A stretch of 64,000 nucleotides of DNA from Nematostella vectensis (taxonomy: Eukaryota > Cnidaria > Anthozoa > Actiniaria > Edwardsiidae): contig NC_064044.1 in assembly GCF_932526225.1 (NCBI RefSeq), positions 439,001-503,000 on the forward strand, read 5' to 3'. The notes beneath the pieces were generated by a model. It did no database searches and had not been told where the DNA came from. It was given only the letters and a program-made list of their open reading frames with translations. The position numbers and the translations under genes are program-made. Below are positions 48,007 through 62,043 of this stretch, piece after piece (within the stretch, counting starts at the first letter, position 1; every line of letters starts with the position of its first letter).

Positions 48007-50017
48007 CAGTAAGTGTTTTGCAGTCAAGTTGTTTTCTGTTAGTAGGTAAAAAAATATTCTAAATAATAGTAATCATAGCTATGGTCACCACTTACACATT
48101 TAGAACTTGTAATGAAAAGAAAGAAAAAATATATATATATATATGCAGTCAAACAACAGAATTGCATGATAACCTTGAATATATTGAATAAAGGACTGCA
48201 AAAAAAACATCTTTTGTACTAGTTGCTTGAATTGACCCTTGGCTATTTTTAGCTGAATTCCCCTCCCCCTCTAAAAAAGAAAATAATAATAATAATAATA
48301 GAACAAAACTAAAAAGAAAACAAACACAACAGAGACCCCCACCAACATATTTGATTTTTTTTACTTTCCTTTAAAGGCGGAGTGTCATGGTTAAGAGATT
48401 TGCAATTGCTCTAGAGCCCTGACACAATGAACTTCAGTGAAATTCTAATACTGACTTATGAGCTTTTGGTACATGTGGGAGACTTTAAACATAACAAAAA
48501 AAATGACCACAAACTGTCAATTAACATAGTTTTCAATATAATATTGCATATTATTTAATAAGGTATTCACAGCTTTTAAAAAGTTCAACTGTTTGTTGAC
48601 ACTTAAAAGCCTACAATAATCACTGACTCCAGACATGCGCAGTACTATGCTGCTGCCCCTTTAAAGTAAAATACACTTTACTTAGTCAGCGTAGACAAAA
48701 TTGCGGATTTTGTCAATATTCTAATATGAAGATGTCAATATTCTCCTCCCTTACGTCTTTATTTCTATTTATTTTATGATTTTCACATGATACCAAAACA
48801 GCGTCTTTTTTCTTCGCTAATTTGATGTCATGTACACAATAAAAGAGATGCGCCCGTGCGCATGGCGAGTCCCCAAGGGACCCAAGACGCCCAAATAGAC
48901 CTCTATTTTTTGTCATCCACAATCTCGGCGAGCTGTGCGTGGCGTAACCGTATTACAGGAATGGGATTCTGGTTATTGTCCTCCCCATTAATGCGCGGGT
49001 TGGAATAACCTTGCAAGAGTGTTGAAGAGCATATTCGCTCGGAAATATCGGTGCTTGGGGCCTTCGGGTTCTTTACAGCCTTCCGTAAAAGCCTTGTGCT
49101 GCCATACCGATTGGGTAATCCGTATGTATGGTTTCCGTTTTGTTCTTCAGACCGGGTTCGATCCCAGGCCAATAGGCTTTTTTTTTTTAGTTCGTTTTTT
49201 TTTTCTTTGTGCTGGACCCCCTTAATCCTGATAGGTTTTGCGCAAAAATAATAAAAAAAAGTGAGTTTGCAAAATAAGCTTGCTAGATTTATTGATTATA
49301 TGTATTCAATTTGTTCCTAGGAAGTTAAAAAAAACACAAAGCAAAGAGTTTGAGGAAGTAAACAAGTATGTGAATTTTAATGTTCTATTTGAAGGGGTAC
49401 ATTTTGTACAGGGAAGCATACATAGAATGCTTAACTGGTGGAGAGGGAAGAGGTAAAAGTTTATTGAGCATAATTTCAACAATAGCAGGGGGAAGAGAGG
49501 GGCACTCTCTTCATACAATATTGCAGTTGTTACCTATTATTAAATAAGTTTGTAACATGTCTTTGTTTATTAAGCAAGGTCTATTTCTGAGACAAGCAAA
49601 CTCAAGTAAGGCTGTTGAAATAACAGGTGAGTGTTAAAAGAAAAACAATTATCTGATTAGAAAACTACTGTAGATTCCTTTGCACCAAAATAAGAACAAA
49701 CTTCATTTTGTTTGTTATTTATGAGGAACGAGATGAGCTCTACAAAGCCATAAAGAAATATGTATTGCTCATCTAAATTATACAAGTAAATAATAATATT
49801 AAAAAAGAACTACTGTAAGTAATTAGAGTGGTTTTCATTAACCCGTGAAACAAAGTGTGATAGTTAAACGGTAATAGTTAGTAAAACACAAAAAAGTACA
49901 ATAGAATCAGATCACCACAAAGTGTAATACGCTAAAGCGTAGTTCACGGGTTAATGAAGGTTTTGACATTTCAACCTTACATCCACATGAAAGTAATGCC
50001 TAATATCGAGTGCCCTA
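48007..50017 (+). repeat. Repeat unit 26 (full)
   Basis: First of the gttgaagagc subfamily. The 5' arm of the RNA closing stem is changed to ggaatgggatt. The TTAA-flanked element is at 49838-49954. Confidence 0.97.
48912..49188 (+). ncRNA. Candidate structured ncRNA, unit 26 (closing stem altered)
   Basis: A-box-like motif at 48940-48950, B box at 49155-49165, T11 terminator. The 5' closing-stem arm reads ggaatgggatt, which loses three pairs with gatcccaggcc. Confidence 0.34.
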
Positions 50018-52023
50018 CAGTAAGTGTTTTGCAGTCAAGTTGTTTTCTGTTAGTAGGTAAAAAAATATTCTAAATAATAGTAATCATAGCTATGGTCACC
50101 ACTTACACATATAGAACTTGTAAGGTAAAGAAAGAAAAAAAATATATATATATGCAGTCAAAAAACAGAATTGCATGATAATCTTGAATATATTGAATAA
50201 AGGACTGCAAAAAAACATCTTTTGTACTAGTTGCTTGAATTGACCCTTGGCTATCTTTAGCTGAATTCCCCTCCCCCTCTAAAAAAGAAAATAATAATAA
50301 TAATAGAACAAAACTAAAAAGAAAACAAACATAACAGAGACCCCCACCAACATATTTGATTTTTTTTACTTTCCTTTAAAGGCGGAGTGTCATGGTTAAG
50401 AGATTTGCAATTGCTCTAGAGCCCTGACACAATGAACTTCAGTGAAATTCTAATACTGACTTATGAGCTTTTGGTACATGTGGGAGACTTTAAACAAAAC
50501 AAAAAAAAATGACCACAAACTGTCAATTAACATAGTTTTCAATATAATATTGCATATTATTTAATAAGGTATTCACAGCTTTTAAAAAGTTCAACTGTTT
50601 GTTGACACTTAAAAGCCTACAATAATCACTGACTCCAGACATGCGCAGTACTATGCTGCTGCCCCTTTAAAGTAAAATACACTTTACTTAGTCAGCGTAG
50701 ACAAAATTTCGGATTTTGTCAATATTCTAATATGAAGATGTCAATATTCTCCTCCCTTACGTCTTTATTTCTATTTATTTTATGATTTTCACATGATACC
50801 AAAACAGCGTCTTTTTTCTTCGCTAATTTGATGTCATGTACACAATAAAAGAGATGCGCCCGTGCGCATGGCGAGTCCCCAAGGGACCCAAGACGCCCAA
50901 ATAGACCTCTATTTTTTGTCATCCACAATCTCGGCGAGCTGTGCGTGGCGTAACAGTATTACAGGAATGGGATCCTGGTTATTGTCCTCCCCATTAATGC
51001 GCGGGTTGGAATAACCTTGCAAGAGTGTTGAAGAGCATATTCGCTCGGAAATATCGGTGCTTGGGGCCTTCGGGTTCTTTACAGCCTTCCGTAAAAGCCT
51101 TGTGCTGCCATACCGATTGGGTAATCCGTATGTATGGTTTCCGTTTTGTTCTTCAGACCGGGTTCGATCCCAGGCCAATAGGCTTTTTTTTTTTAGTTCG
51201 TTTTTTTTTTCTTTGTGCTGGACCCCCTTAATCCTGATAGGTTTTGCGCAAAAATAATAAAAAAAAGTGAGTTTGCAAAATAAGCTTGCTAGATTTATTG
51301 ATTATATGTATTCAATTTGTTCCTAGGAAGTTAAAAAAAACACAAAGCAAAGAGTTTGAGGAAGTAAACAAGTATGTGAATTTTAATGTTCTATTTGAAG
51401 GGGTACATTTTGTACAGGGAAGCATACATAGAATGCTTAACTGGTGGAGAGGGAAGAGGTAAAAGTTTATTGAGCATAATTTCAACAATAGCAGGGGGAA
51501 GAGAGGGGCACTCTCTTCATACAATATTGCAGTTGTTACCTATTATTAAATAAGTTTGTAACATGTCTTTGTTTATTAAGCAAGGTCTATTTCTGAGACA
51601 AGCAAACTCAAGTAAGGCTGTTGAAATAACAGGTGAGTGTTAAAAGAAAAACAATTATCTGATTAGAAAACTACTGTAGATTCCTTTGCACCAAAATAAG
51701 AACAAACTTCATTTTGTTTGTTATTTATGAGGAACGAGATGAGCTCTACAAAGCCATAAAGAAATATGTATTGCTCATCTAAATTATACAAGTAAATAAT
51801 AATATTAAAAAGGAATTACTGTAAGTAATTAGAGTGGTTTTCATTAACCCGTGAAACAAAGTGTGATAGTTAAACGGTAATAGTTAGTAAAACACAAAAA
51901 AGTACAATAGAATCAGATCACCACAAAGTGTAATACGCTAAAGCGTAGTTCACGGGTTAATGAAGGTTTTGACATTTCAACCTTACATCCACATGAAAGT
52001 AATGCCTAATATCGAGTGCCCTA
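50018..52023 (+). repeat. Repeat unit 27 (full)
   Basis: Carries taacagtatt, ggaatgggatc and gttgaagagc and repeats as unit 29 exactly 4,012 bp away at the landmark. The TTAA-flanked element is at 51844-51960. Confidence 0.97.
50918..51194 (+). ncRNA. Candidate structured ncRNA, unit 27 (closing stem altered)
   Basis: A-box-like motif TGGCGTAACAG at 50946-50956, B box at 51161-51171. Two closing-stem pairs are lost (ggaatgggatc). Confidence 0.34.
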
Positions 52024-54031
52024 CAGTAAGTGTTTTGCAGTCAAGTTGTTTTCTGTTAGTAGGTAAAAAAATATTCTAAATAATAGTAATCATAGCTATA
52101 ATCACCACTTACACATATAGAACTTGTAAGGTAAAGAAAGAAAAAAAATATATATATATGCAGTCAAAAAACAGAATTGCATGATAATCTTGAATATATT
52201 GAATAAAGGACTGCAAAAAAACATCTTTTGTACTAGTTGCTTGAATTGACCCTTGGCTATCTTTAGCTGAATTCCCCTCCCCCTCTAAAAAAGAAAATAA
52301 TAATAATAATAGAACAAAACTAAAAAGAAAACAAACATAACAGAGACCCCCACCAACATATTTGATTTTTTTTACTTTCCTTTAAAGGCGGAGTGTCATG
52401 GTTAAGAGATTTGCAATTGCTCTAGAGCCCTGACACAATGAACTTCAGTGAAATTCTAATACTGACTTATGAGCTTTTGGTACATGTGGGAGACTTTAAA
52501 CAAAACAAAAAAAAATGACCACAAACTGTCAATTAACATAGTTTTCAATATAATATTGCATATTATTTAATAAGGTATTCACAGCTTTTAAAAAGTTCAA
52601 CTGTTTGTTGACACTTAAAAGCCTACAATAATCACTGACTCCAGACATGCGCAGTACTATGCTGCTGCCCCTTTAAAGTAAAATACACTTTACTTAGTCA
52701 GCGTAGACAAAATTTCGGATTTTGTCAATATTCTAATATGAAGATGTCAATATTCTCCTCCCTTACGTCTTTATTTCTATTTATTTTATGATTTTCACAT
52801 GATACCAAAACAGCGTCTTTTTTCTTCGCTAATTTGATGTCATGTACACAATAAAAGAGATGCGCCCGTGCGCATGGCGAGTCCCCAAGGGACCCAAGAC
52901 GCCCAAATAGACCTCTATTTTTTGTCATCCACAATCTCGGCGAGCTGTGCGTGGCGTAACCGTATTACAGGCCTGGGATCCTGGTTATTGTCCTCCCCAT
53001 TAATGCGCGGGTTGGAATAACCTTGCAAGAGTGTTGAAGAGCATATTCGCTCGGAAATATCGGTGCTTGGGGCCTTCGGGTTCTTTACAGCCTTCCGTAA
53101 AAGCCTTGTGCTGCCATACCGATTGGGTAATCCGTATGTATGGTTTCCGTTTTGTTCTTCAGACCGGGTTCGATCCCAGGCCAATAGGCTTTTTTTTTTA
53201 GTTCGTTTTTTTTTTTTTCTTTGTGCTGGACCCCCTTAATCCTGATAGGTTTTGCGCAAAAATAATAAAAAAAAGTGAGTTTGCAAAATAAGCTTGCTAG
53301 ATTTATTGATTATATGTATTCAATTTGTTCCTAGGAAGTTAAAAAAAACACAAAGCAAAGAGTTTGAGGAAGTAAACAAGTATGTGAATTTTGATGTTCT
53401 ATTTGAAGGGGTGCATTTTGTACAGGGAAGCATACATAGAATGCTTAACTGGTGGAGAGGGAAGAGGTAAAAGTTTATTGAGCATAATTTCAACAATAGC
53501 AGGGGGAAGAGAGGGGCACTCTCTTCATACAATATTGCAGTTGTTACCTATTATTAAATAAGTTTGTAACATGTCTTTGTTTATTAAGCAAGGTCTATTT
53601 CTGAGACAAGCAAACTCAAGTAAGGCTGTTGAAATAACAGGTGAGTGTTAAAAGAAAAACAATTATCTGATTAGAAAACTACTGTAGATTCCTTTGCACC
53701 AAAATAAGAACAAACTTCATTTTGTTTGTTATTTATGAGGAACGAGATGAGCTCTACAAAGCCATAAAGAAATATGTATTGCTCATCTAAATTATACAAG
53801 TAAATAATAATATTAAAAAGGAATTACTGTAAGTAATTAGAGTGGTTTTCATTAACCCGTGAAACAAAGTGTGATAGTTAAACGGTAATAGTTAGTAAAA
53901 CACAAAAAAGTACAATAGAATCAGATCACCACAAAGTGTAATACGCTAAAGCGTAGTTCACGGGTTAATGAAGGTTTTGACATTTCAACCTTACATCCAC
54001 ATGAAAGTAATGCCTAATATCGAGTGCCCTA
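52024..54031 (+). repeat. Repeat unit 28 (full)
   Basis: Carries agctataatcac and gttgaagagc with an unaltered closing-stem arm, and repeats as unit 30 at 4,012 bp. The TTAA-flanked element is at 53852-53968. Confidence 0.97.
52924..53199 (+). ncRNA. Candidate structured ncRNA, unit 28
   Basis: A-box-like motif at 52952-52962, B box at 53167-53177; closing stem intact; gttgaagagc variant in a single-stranded stretch. Confidence 0.39.
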
Positions 54032-56035
54032 CAGTAAGTGTTTTGCAGTCAAGTTGTTTTCTGTTAGTAGGTAAAAAAATATTCTAAATAATAGTAATCA
54101 TAGCTATGGTCACCACTTACACATATAGAACTTGTAAGGTAAAGAAAGAAAACAAATATATATATATGCAGTCAAAAAACAGAATTGCATGATAATCTTG
54201 AATATATTGAATAAAGGACTGCAAAAAAACATCTTTTGTACTAGTTGCTTGAATTGACCCTTGGCTATCTTTAGCTGAATTCCCCTCCCCCTCTAAAAAA
54301 GAAAATAATAATAATAATAGAACAAAACTAAAAAGAAAACAAACACAACAAAGACCCCCATCAACATATTTGATTTTTTTTACTTTCCTTTAAAGGCGGA
54401 GTGTCATGGTTAAGAGATTTGCAATTACTCTAGAGCCCTGACACAATGAACTTCAGTGAAATTCTAATACTGACTTATGAGCTTTTGGTACATGTGGGAG
54501 ACTTTAAACAAAACAAAAAAATGACCACAAACTGTCAATTAACATAGTTTTCAATATAATATTGCATATTATTTAATAAGGTATTCACAGCTTTTAAAAA
54601 GTTCAACTGTTTGTTGACACTTAAAAGCCTACAATAATCACTGACTCCAGACATGCGCAGTACTATGCTGCTGCCCCTTTAAAGTAAAATACACTTTACT
54701 TAGTCAGCGTAGACAAAATTTCGGATTTTGTCAATATTCTAATATGAAGATGTCAATATTCTCCTCCCTTACGTCTTTATTTCTATTTATTTTATGATTT
54801 TCACATGATACCAAAACAGCGTCTTTTTTCTTCGCTAATTTGATGTCATGTACACAATAAAAGAGATGCGCCCGTGCGCATGGCGAGTCCCCAAGGGACC
54901 CAAGACGCCCAAATAGACCTCTATTTTTTGTCATCCACAATCTCGGCGAGCTGTGCGTGGCGTAACAGTATTACAGGAATGGGATCCTGGTTATTGTCCT
55001 CCCCATTAATGCGCGGGTTGGAATAACCTTGCAAGAGTGTTGAAGAGCATATTCGCTCGGAAATATCGGTGCTTGGGGCCTTCGGGTTCTTTACAGCCTT
55101 CCGTAAAAGCCTTGTGCTGCCATACCGATTGGGTAATCCGTATGTATGGTTTCCGTTTTGTTCTTCAGACCGGGTTCGATCCCAGGCCAATAGGCTTTTT
55201 TTTTTTAGTTCGTTTTTTTTTTCTTTGTGCTGGACCCCCTTAATCCTGATAGGTTTTGCGCAAAAATAATAAAAAAAAGTGAGTTTGCAAAATAAGCTTG
55301 CTAGATTTATTGATTATATGTATTCAATTTGTTCCTAGGAAGTTAAAAAAAACACAAAGCAAAGAGTTTGAGGAAGTAAACAAGTATGTGAATTTTAATG
55401 TTCTATTTGAAGGGGTACATTTTGTACAGGGAAGCATACATAGAATGCTTAACTGGTGGAGAGGGAAGAGGTAAAAGTTTATTGAGCATAATTTCAACAA
55501 TAGCAGGGGGAAGAGAGGGGCACTCTCTTCATACAATATTGCAGTTGTTACCTATTATTAAATAAGTTTGTAACATGTCTTTGTTTATTAAGCAAGGTCT
55601 ATTTCTGAGACAAGCAAACTCAAGTAAGGCTGTTGAAATAACAGGTGAGTGTTAAAAGAAAAACAATTATCTGATTAGAAAACTACTGTAGATTCCTTTG
55701 CACCAAAATAAGAACAAACTTCATTTTGTTTGTTATTTATGAGGAACGAGATGAGCTCTACAAAGCCATAAAGAAATATGTATTGCTCATCTAAATTATA
55801 CAAGTAAATAATAATATTAAAAAGGAATTACTGTAAGTAATTAGAGTGGTTTTCATTAACCCGTGAAACAAAGTGTGATAGTTAAACGGTAATAGTTAGT
55901 AAAACACAAAAAAGTACAATAGAATCAGATCACCACAAAGTGTAATACGCTAAAGCGTAGTTCACGGGTTAATGAAGGTTTTGACATTTCAACCTTACAT
56001 CCACATGAAAGTAATGCCTAATATCGAGTGCCCTA
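54032..56035 (+). repeat. Repeat unit 29 (full)
   Basis: Partner of unit 27. Private variants are gaaaacaaatata by the (TA)n tract and acaaagaccccc. The TTAA-flanked element is at 55856-55972. Confidence 0.97.
54930..55206 (+). ncRNA. Candidate structured ncRNA, unit 29 (closing stem altered)
   Basis: Same A-box and closing-stem changes as unit 27; B box at 55173-55183; T11 terminator. Confidence 0.34.
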
Positions 56036-58040
56036 CAGTAAGTGTTTTGCAGTCAAGTTGTTTTCTGTTAGTAGGTAAAAAAATATTCTAAATAATAGTA
56101 ATCATAGCTATAATCACCACTTACACATATAGAACTTGTAAGGTAAAGAAAGAAAAAAAATATATATATATGCAGTCAAAAAACAGAATTGCATGATAAT
56201 CTTGAATATATTGAATAAAGGACTGCAAAAAAACATCTTTTGTACTAGTTGCTTGAATTGACCCTTGGCTATCTTTAGCTGAATTCCCCTCCCCCTCTAA
56301 AAAAGAAAATAATAATAATAATAGAACAAAACTAAAAAGAAAACAAACATAACAGAGACCCCCACCAACATATTTGATTTTTTTTACTTTCCTTTAAAGG
56401 CGGAGTGTCATGGTTAAGAGATTTGCAATTGCTCTAGAGCCCTGACACAATGAACTTCAGTGAAATTCTAATACTGACTTATGAGCTTTTGGTACATGTG
56501 GGAGACTTTAAACAAAACAAAAAAAAATGACCACAAACTGTCAATTAACATAGTTTTCAATATAATATTGCATATTATTTAATAAGGTATTCACAGCTTT
56601 TAAAAAGTTCAACTGTTTGTTGACACTTAAAAGCCTACAATAATCACTGACTCCAGACATGCGCAGTACTATGCTGCTGCCCCTTTAAAGTAAAATACAC
56701 TTTACTTAGTCAGCGTAGACAAAATTGCGGATTTTGTCAATATTCTAATATGAAGATGTAAATATTCTCCTCCCTTACGTCTTTATTTCTATTTATTTTA
56801 TGATTTTCACATGATACCAAAACAGCGTCTTTTTTCTTCGCTAATTTGATGTCATGTACACAATAAAAGAGATGCGCCCGTGCGCATGGCGAGTCCCCAA
56901 GGGACCCAAGACGCCCAAATAGACCTCTATTTTTTGTCATCCACAATCTCGGCGAGCTGTGCGTGGCGTAACCGTATTACAGGCCTGGGATCCTGGTTAT
57001 TGTCCTCCCCATTAATGCGCGGGTTGGAATAACCTTGCAAGAGTGTTGAAGAGCATATTCGCTCGGAAATATCGGTGCTTGGGGCCTTCGGGTTCTTTAC
57101 AGCCTTCCGTAAAAGCCTTGTGCTGCCATACCGATTGGGTAATCCGTATGTATGGTTTCCGTTTTGTTCTTCAGACCGGGTTCGATCCCAGGCCAATAGG
57201 CCTTTTTTTTAGTTCGTTTTTTTTTTTCTTTGTGCTGGACCCCCTTAATCCTGATAGGTTTTGCGCAAAAATAATAAAAAAAAGTGAGTTTGCAAAATAA
57301 GCTTGCTAGATTTATTGATTATATGTATTCAATTTGTTCCTAGGAAGTTAAAAAAAACACAAAGCAAAGAGTTTGAGGAAGTAAACAAGTATGTGAATTT
57401 TAATGTTCTATTTGAAGGGGTGCATTTTGTACAGGGAAGCATACATAGAATGCTTAACTGGTGGAGAGGGAAGAGGTAAAAGTTTATTGAGCATAATTTC
57501 AACAATAGCAGGGGGAAGAGAGGGGCACTCTCTTCATACAATATTGCAGTTGTTACCTATTATTAAATAAGTTTGTAACATGTCTTTGTTTATTAAGCAA
57601 GGTCTATTTCTGAGACAAGCAAACTCAAGTAAGGCTGTTGAAATAACAGGTGAGTGTTAAAAGAAAAACAATTATCTGATTAGAAAACTACTGTAGATTC
57701 CTTTGCACCAAAATAAGAACAAACTTCATTTTGTTTGTTATTTATGAGGAACGAGATGAGCTCTACAAAGCCATAAAGAAATATGTATTGCTCATCTAAA
57801 TTATACAAGTAAATAATAATATTAAAAAGGAATTACTGTAAGTAATTAGAGTGGTTTTCATTAACCCGTGAAACAAAGTGTGATAGTTAAACGGTAATAG
57901 TTAGTAAAACACAAAAAAGTACAATAGAATCAGATCACCACAAAGTGTAATACGCTAAAGCGTAGTTCACGGGTTAATGAAGGTTTTGACATTTCAACCT
58001 TACATCCACATGAAAGTAATGCCTAATATCGAGTGCCCTA
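56036..58040 (+). repeat. Repeat unit 30 (full)
   Basis: Partner of unit 28 (agctataatcac). A private aggcctttt change shortens the terminator T-run to 8. The TTAA-flanked element is at 57861-57977. Confidence 0.97.
56936..57210 (+). ncRNA. Candidate structured ncRNA, unit 30
   Basis: A-box-like motif at 56964-56974, B box at 57179-57189; closing stem intact; T8 terminator. Confidence 0.39.
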
Positions 58041-60044
58041 CAGTAAGTGTTTTGCAGTCAAGTTGTTTTCTGTTAGTAGGTAAAAAAATATTCTAAATAA
58101 TAGTAATCATAGCTATGGTCACCACTTACACATATAGAACTTGTAAGGTAAAGAAAGAAAAAAAATATATATATATGCAGTCAAAAAACAGAATTGCATG
58201 ATAATCTTGAATATATTGAATAAAGGACTGCAAAAAAACATCTTTTGTACTAGTTGCTTGAATTGACCCTTGGCTATTTTTAGCTGAATTCCCCTCCCCC
58301 TCTAAAAAAGAAAATAATAATAATAATAGAACAAAACTAAAAAGAAAACAAACATAACAGAGACCCCCACCAACAATTTTGAATTTTTTTTACTTTCCTT
58401 TAAAAGGGGAGTGTCATGGTTAAGAGATTTGCAATAGCTCTAGAGCCCTGATACAATGAACTTCAGTGAAATTCTAATACTGACTTATGAGCTTTTGGTA
58501 CATGTGGGAGACTTTAAACAAAACAAAATAAATGACCACAAACTGTCAATTAACATAGTTTTCAATATAATATTGCATATTATTTAATAAGGTATTCACA
58601 GCTTTTAAAAAGTTCAACTGTTTGTTGACACTTAAAAGCCTACAATAATCACTGACTCCAGACATGCGCAGTACTATGCTGCTGCCCCTTTAAAGTAAAA
58701 TACAGCTTTACTTAGTCAGCGTAGACAAAATTGCGGATTTTGTCAATATTCTAATATGAAGGTGTCAATATTCTCCCCCCTTACGTCTTTATTTCTATTT
58801 ATTTTATGATTTTCACATGATACCAAAACAGCGTCTTTTTTCTTCGTTAATTTGATGTCATGTACACAATAAAAGAGATGCGCCCGTGCGCATGGCGAGT
58901 CCCCAAGGGACCCAAGACGCCCAAATAGACCTCTATTTTTTGTCATCCACAATCTCGGCGAGCTGTGCGTGGCGTAACCGTATTACAGGCCTGGGATCCT
59001 GGTTATTGTCCTCCCCATTAATGCGCGGGTTGGAATAACCTTGCAAGAGTGTTGTACAGCATATTCGCTCGGACATATCGGTGCTTGGGGCCTTCGGGTT
59101 CTTTACAGCCTTCCGTAAAAGCCTTGTGCTGCCATACCGATTGGGTAATCCGTATGTATGGTTTCCGTTTTGTTCTTCAGACCGGGTTCGATCCCAGGCC
59201 AATAGGCTTTTTTTTTTAGTTCGTTTTTTTTTCTTTGTGCTGGACCCCCTTAATCCTGATAGGTTTTGCGCAAAAATAATAAAAAAAGTGAGTTTGCAAA
59301 ATAAGCTTGCTAGATTTATTGATTATATGTATTCAATTTGTTCCTAGGAAGTTAAAAAAAACACAAAGCAAAGAGTTTGAGGAAGTAAACAAGTATGTGA
59401 ACTTTAATGTTCTATTTGAAGGGGTGCATTTTGTACAGGGAAGCATACATAGAATGCTTAACTGGTGGAGAGGGAAGAGGTAAAAGTTTATTGAGCATAA
59501 TTTCAACAATAGCAGGGGGAAGAGAGGGGCACTCTCTTCATACAATATTGCAGTTGTTACCTATTATTAAATAAGTTTGTAACATGTCTTTGTTTATTAA
59601 GCAAGGTCTATTTCTGAGACAAGCAAACTCAAGTAAGGCTGTTGAAATAACAGGTGAGTGTTAAAAGAAAAACAATTATCTGATTAGAAAACTACTGTAG
59701 ATTCCTTTGCACCAAAATAAGAACAAACTTCATTTTGTTTGTTATTTATGAGGAACGAGATGAGCTCTACAAAGCCATAAAGAAATATGTATTGCTCATC
59801 TAAATTATACAAGTAAATAATAATATTAAAAAAGAACTACTGTAAGTAATTAGAGTGGTTTTCATTAACCCGTGAAACAAAGTGTGATAGTTAAACGGTA
59901 ATAGTTAGTAAAACACAAAAAAGTACAATAGAATCAGATCACCACAAATTGTAATACGCTAAAGCGTAGTTCACGGGTTAATGAAGGTTTTGACATTTCA
60001 ACCTTACATCCACATGAAAGTAATGCCTAATATCGAGTGCCCTA
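58041..60044 (+). repeat. Repeat unit 31 (full)
   Basis: Left end resembles unit 30 (gtaaggtaaag), but the core returns to gttgtacagc and aatacagcttta. The TTAA-flanked element is at 59865-59981. Confidence 0.97.
58942..59217 (+). ncRNA. Candidate structured ncRNA, unit 31
   Basis: A-box-like motif at 58970-58980, B box at 59185-59195. Private cggacatat weakens the small ATATT/AATAT hairpin. Confidence 0.39.
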
Positions 60045-62043
60045 CAGTAAGTGTTTTGCAGTCAAGTTGTTTTCTGTTAGTAGGTAAAAAAATATTCTAA
60101 ATAATAGTAATCATAGCTATGGTCACCACTTACACATTTAGAACTTGTAATGAAAAGAAAGAAAAAAATATATATATGCAGTCAAACAACAGAATTGCAT
60201 GATAACCTTGAATATATTGAATAAAGGACTGCAAAAAAACATCTTTTGTACTAGTTGCTTGAATTGACCCTTGGCTATTTTTAGCTGAATTCCCCTCCCC
60301 CTCTAAAAAAGAAAATAATAATAATAATAGAACAAAACTAAAAAGAAAACAAACACAACAGAGACCCCCACCAACAATTTTGATTTTTTTTACTTTCCTT
60401 TAAAGGGGAGTGTCATGGTTAAGAGATTTGCAATAGCTCTAGAGCCCTGACACAATGAACTTCAGTGAAATTCTAATACTGACTTATGAGCTTTTGGTAC
60501 ATGTGGGAGACTTTAAACAAAACAAAAAAAATGACCACAAACTGTCAATTAACATAGTTTTCAATATAATATTGCATATTATTTAATAAGGTATTCACAG
60601 CTTTTAAAAAGTTCAACTGTTTGTTGACACTTAAAAGCCTACAATAATCACTGACTCCAGACATGCGCAGTACTATGCTGCTGCCCCTTTAAAGTAAAAT
60701 ACACTTTACTTAGTCAGCGTAGACAAAATTGCGGATTTTGTCAATATTCTAATATGAAGATGTCAATATTCTCCCCCCTTACGTCTTTATTTCTATTTAT
60801 TTTATGATTTTCACATGATACCAAAACAGCGTCTTTTTTCTTCGCTAATTTGATGTCATGTACACAATAAAAGAGATGCGCCCGTGCGCATGGCGAGTCC
60901 CCAAGGGACCCAAGACGCCCAAATAGACCTCTATTTTTTGTCATCCACAATCTCGGCGAGCTGTGCGTGGCGTAACCGTATTACAGGCCTGGGATCCTGG
61001 TTATTGTCCTCCCCATTAATGCGCGGGTTGGGATAACCTTACAAGAGTGTTGTACAGCATATTCGCTCAGAAATATCGGTGCTTGGGGCCTTCGGGTTCT
61101 TTACAGCCTTCCGTAAAAGCCTTCTGCTGCCATACCGATTGGGTAATCCGTATTTATGGTTTCCGTTTTGTTCTTCAGACCGGGTTCGATCCCAGGCCAA
61201 TAGGCTTTTTTTTTTAGTTCGTTTTTTTTTTCTTTGTGCTGGACCCCCTTAATCCTGATAGGTTTTGCGCAAAAATAATAAAAAAAAGTGAGTTTGCAAA
61301 ATAAGCTTGCTAGATTTAATGATTATATGTATTCAATTTGTTCCTAGGAAGTTAAAAAAACACAAAGCAAAGAGTTTGAGGAAGTAAACAAGTATGTGAA
61401 CTTTAATGTTCTATTTGAAGGGGTGCATTTTGTACAGGGAAGCATACATAGAATGCTTAACTGGTGGAGAGGGAAGAGGTAAAAGTTTATTGAGCATAAT
61501 TTCAACAATAGCAGGGGGAAGAGAGGGGCACTCTCTTCATACAATATTGCAGTTGTTACCTATTATTAAATAAGTTTGTAACATGTCTTTGTTTATTAAG
61601 CAAGGTCTATTTCTGAGACAAGCAAACTCAAGTAAGGCTGTTGAAATAACAGGTGAGTGTTAAAAGAAAAACAATTATCTGATTAGAAAACTACTGTAGA
61701 TTCCTTTGCACCAAAATAAGAACAAACTTCATTTTGTTTGTTATTTATGAGGAACGAGATGAGCTCTACAAAGCCATAAAGAAATATGTATTGCTCATCT
61801 AAATTATACAAGTAAATAATAATATTAAAAAGGAATTACTGTAAGTAATTAGAGTGGTTTTCATTAACCCGTGAAACAAAGTGTGATAGTTAAACGGTAA
61901 TAGTTAGTAAAACACAAAAAAGTACAATAGAATCAGATCACCACAAAGTGTAATACGCTAAAGCGTAGTTCACGGGTTAATGAAGGTTTTGACATTTCAA
62001 CCTTACATCCACATGAAAGTAATGCCTAATATCGAGTGCCCTA
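60045..62043 (+). repeat. Repeat unit 32 (full)
   Basis: Carries accttacaag and gctcagaaat, shared only with unit 33, plus cttctgctgcc. The TTAA-flanked element is at 61864-61980. Confidence 0.97.
60940..61215 (+). ncRNA. Candidate structured ncRNA, unit 32
   Basis: A-box-like motif at 60968-60978, B box at 61183-61193. Private changes cttctgctgcc and gtatttatgg flank or follow the largest hairpin. gctcagaaat is shared with unit 33. Confidence 0.38.

Larger units (their letters stand above)
50018..58040 (+). repeat. Two 4,012-bp dimers (units 27/28 and 29/30)
   Basis: Units 27 and 29 share taacagtatt and ggaatgggatc; units 28 and 30 share agctataatcac and an unaltered closing stem. The alternation shows duplication of a two-unit block. 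Confidence 0.85.
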
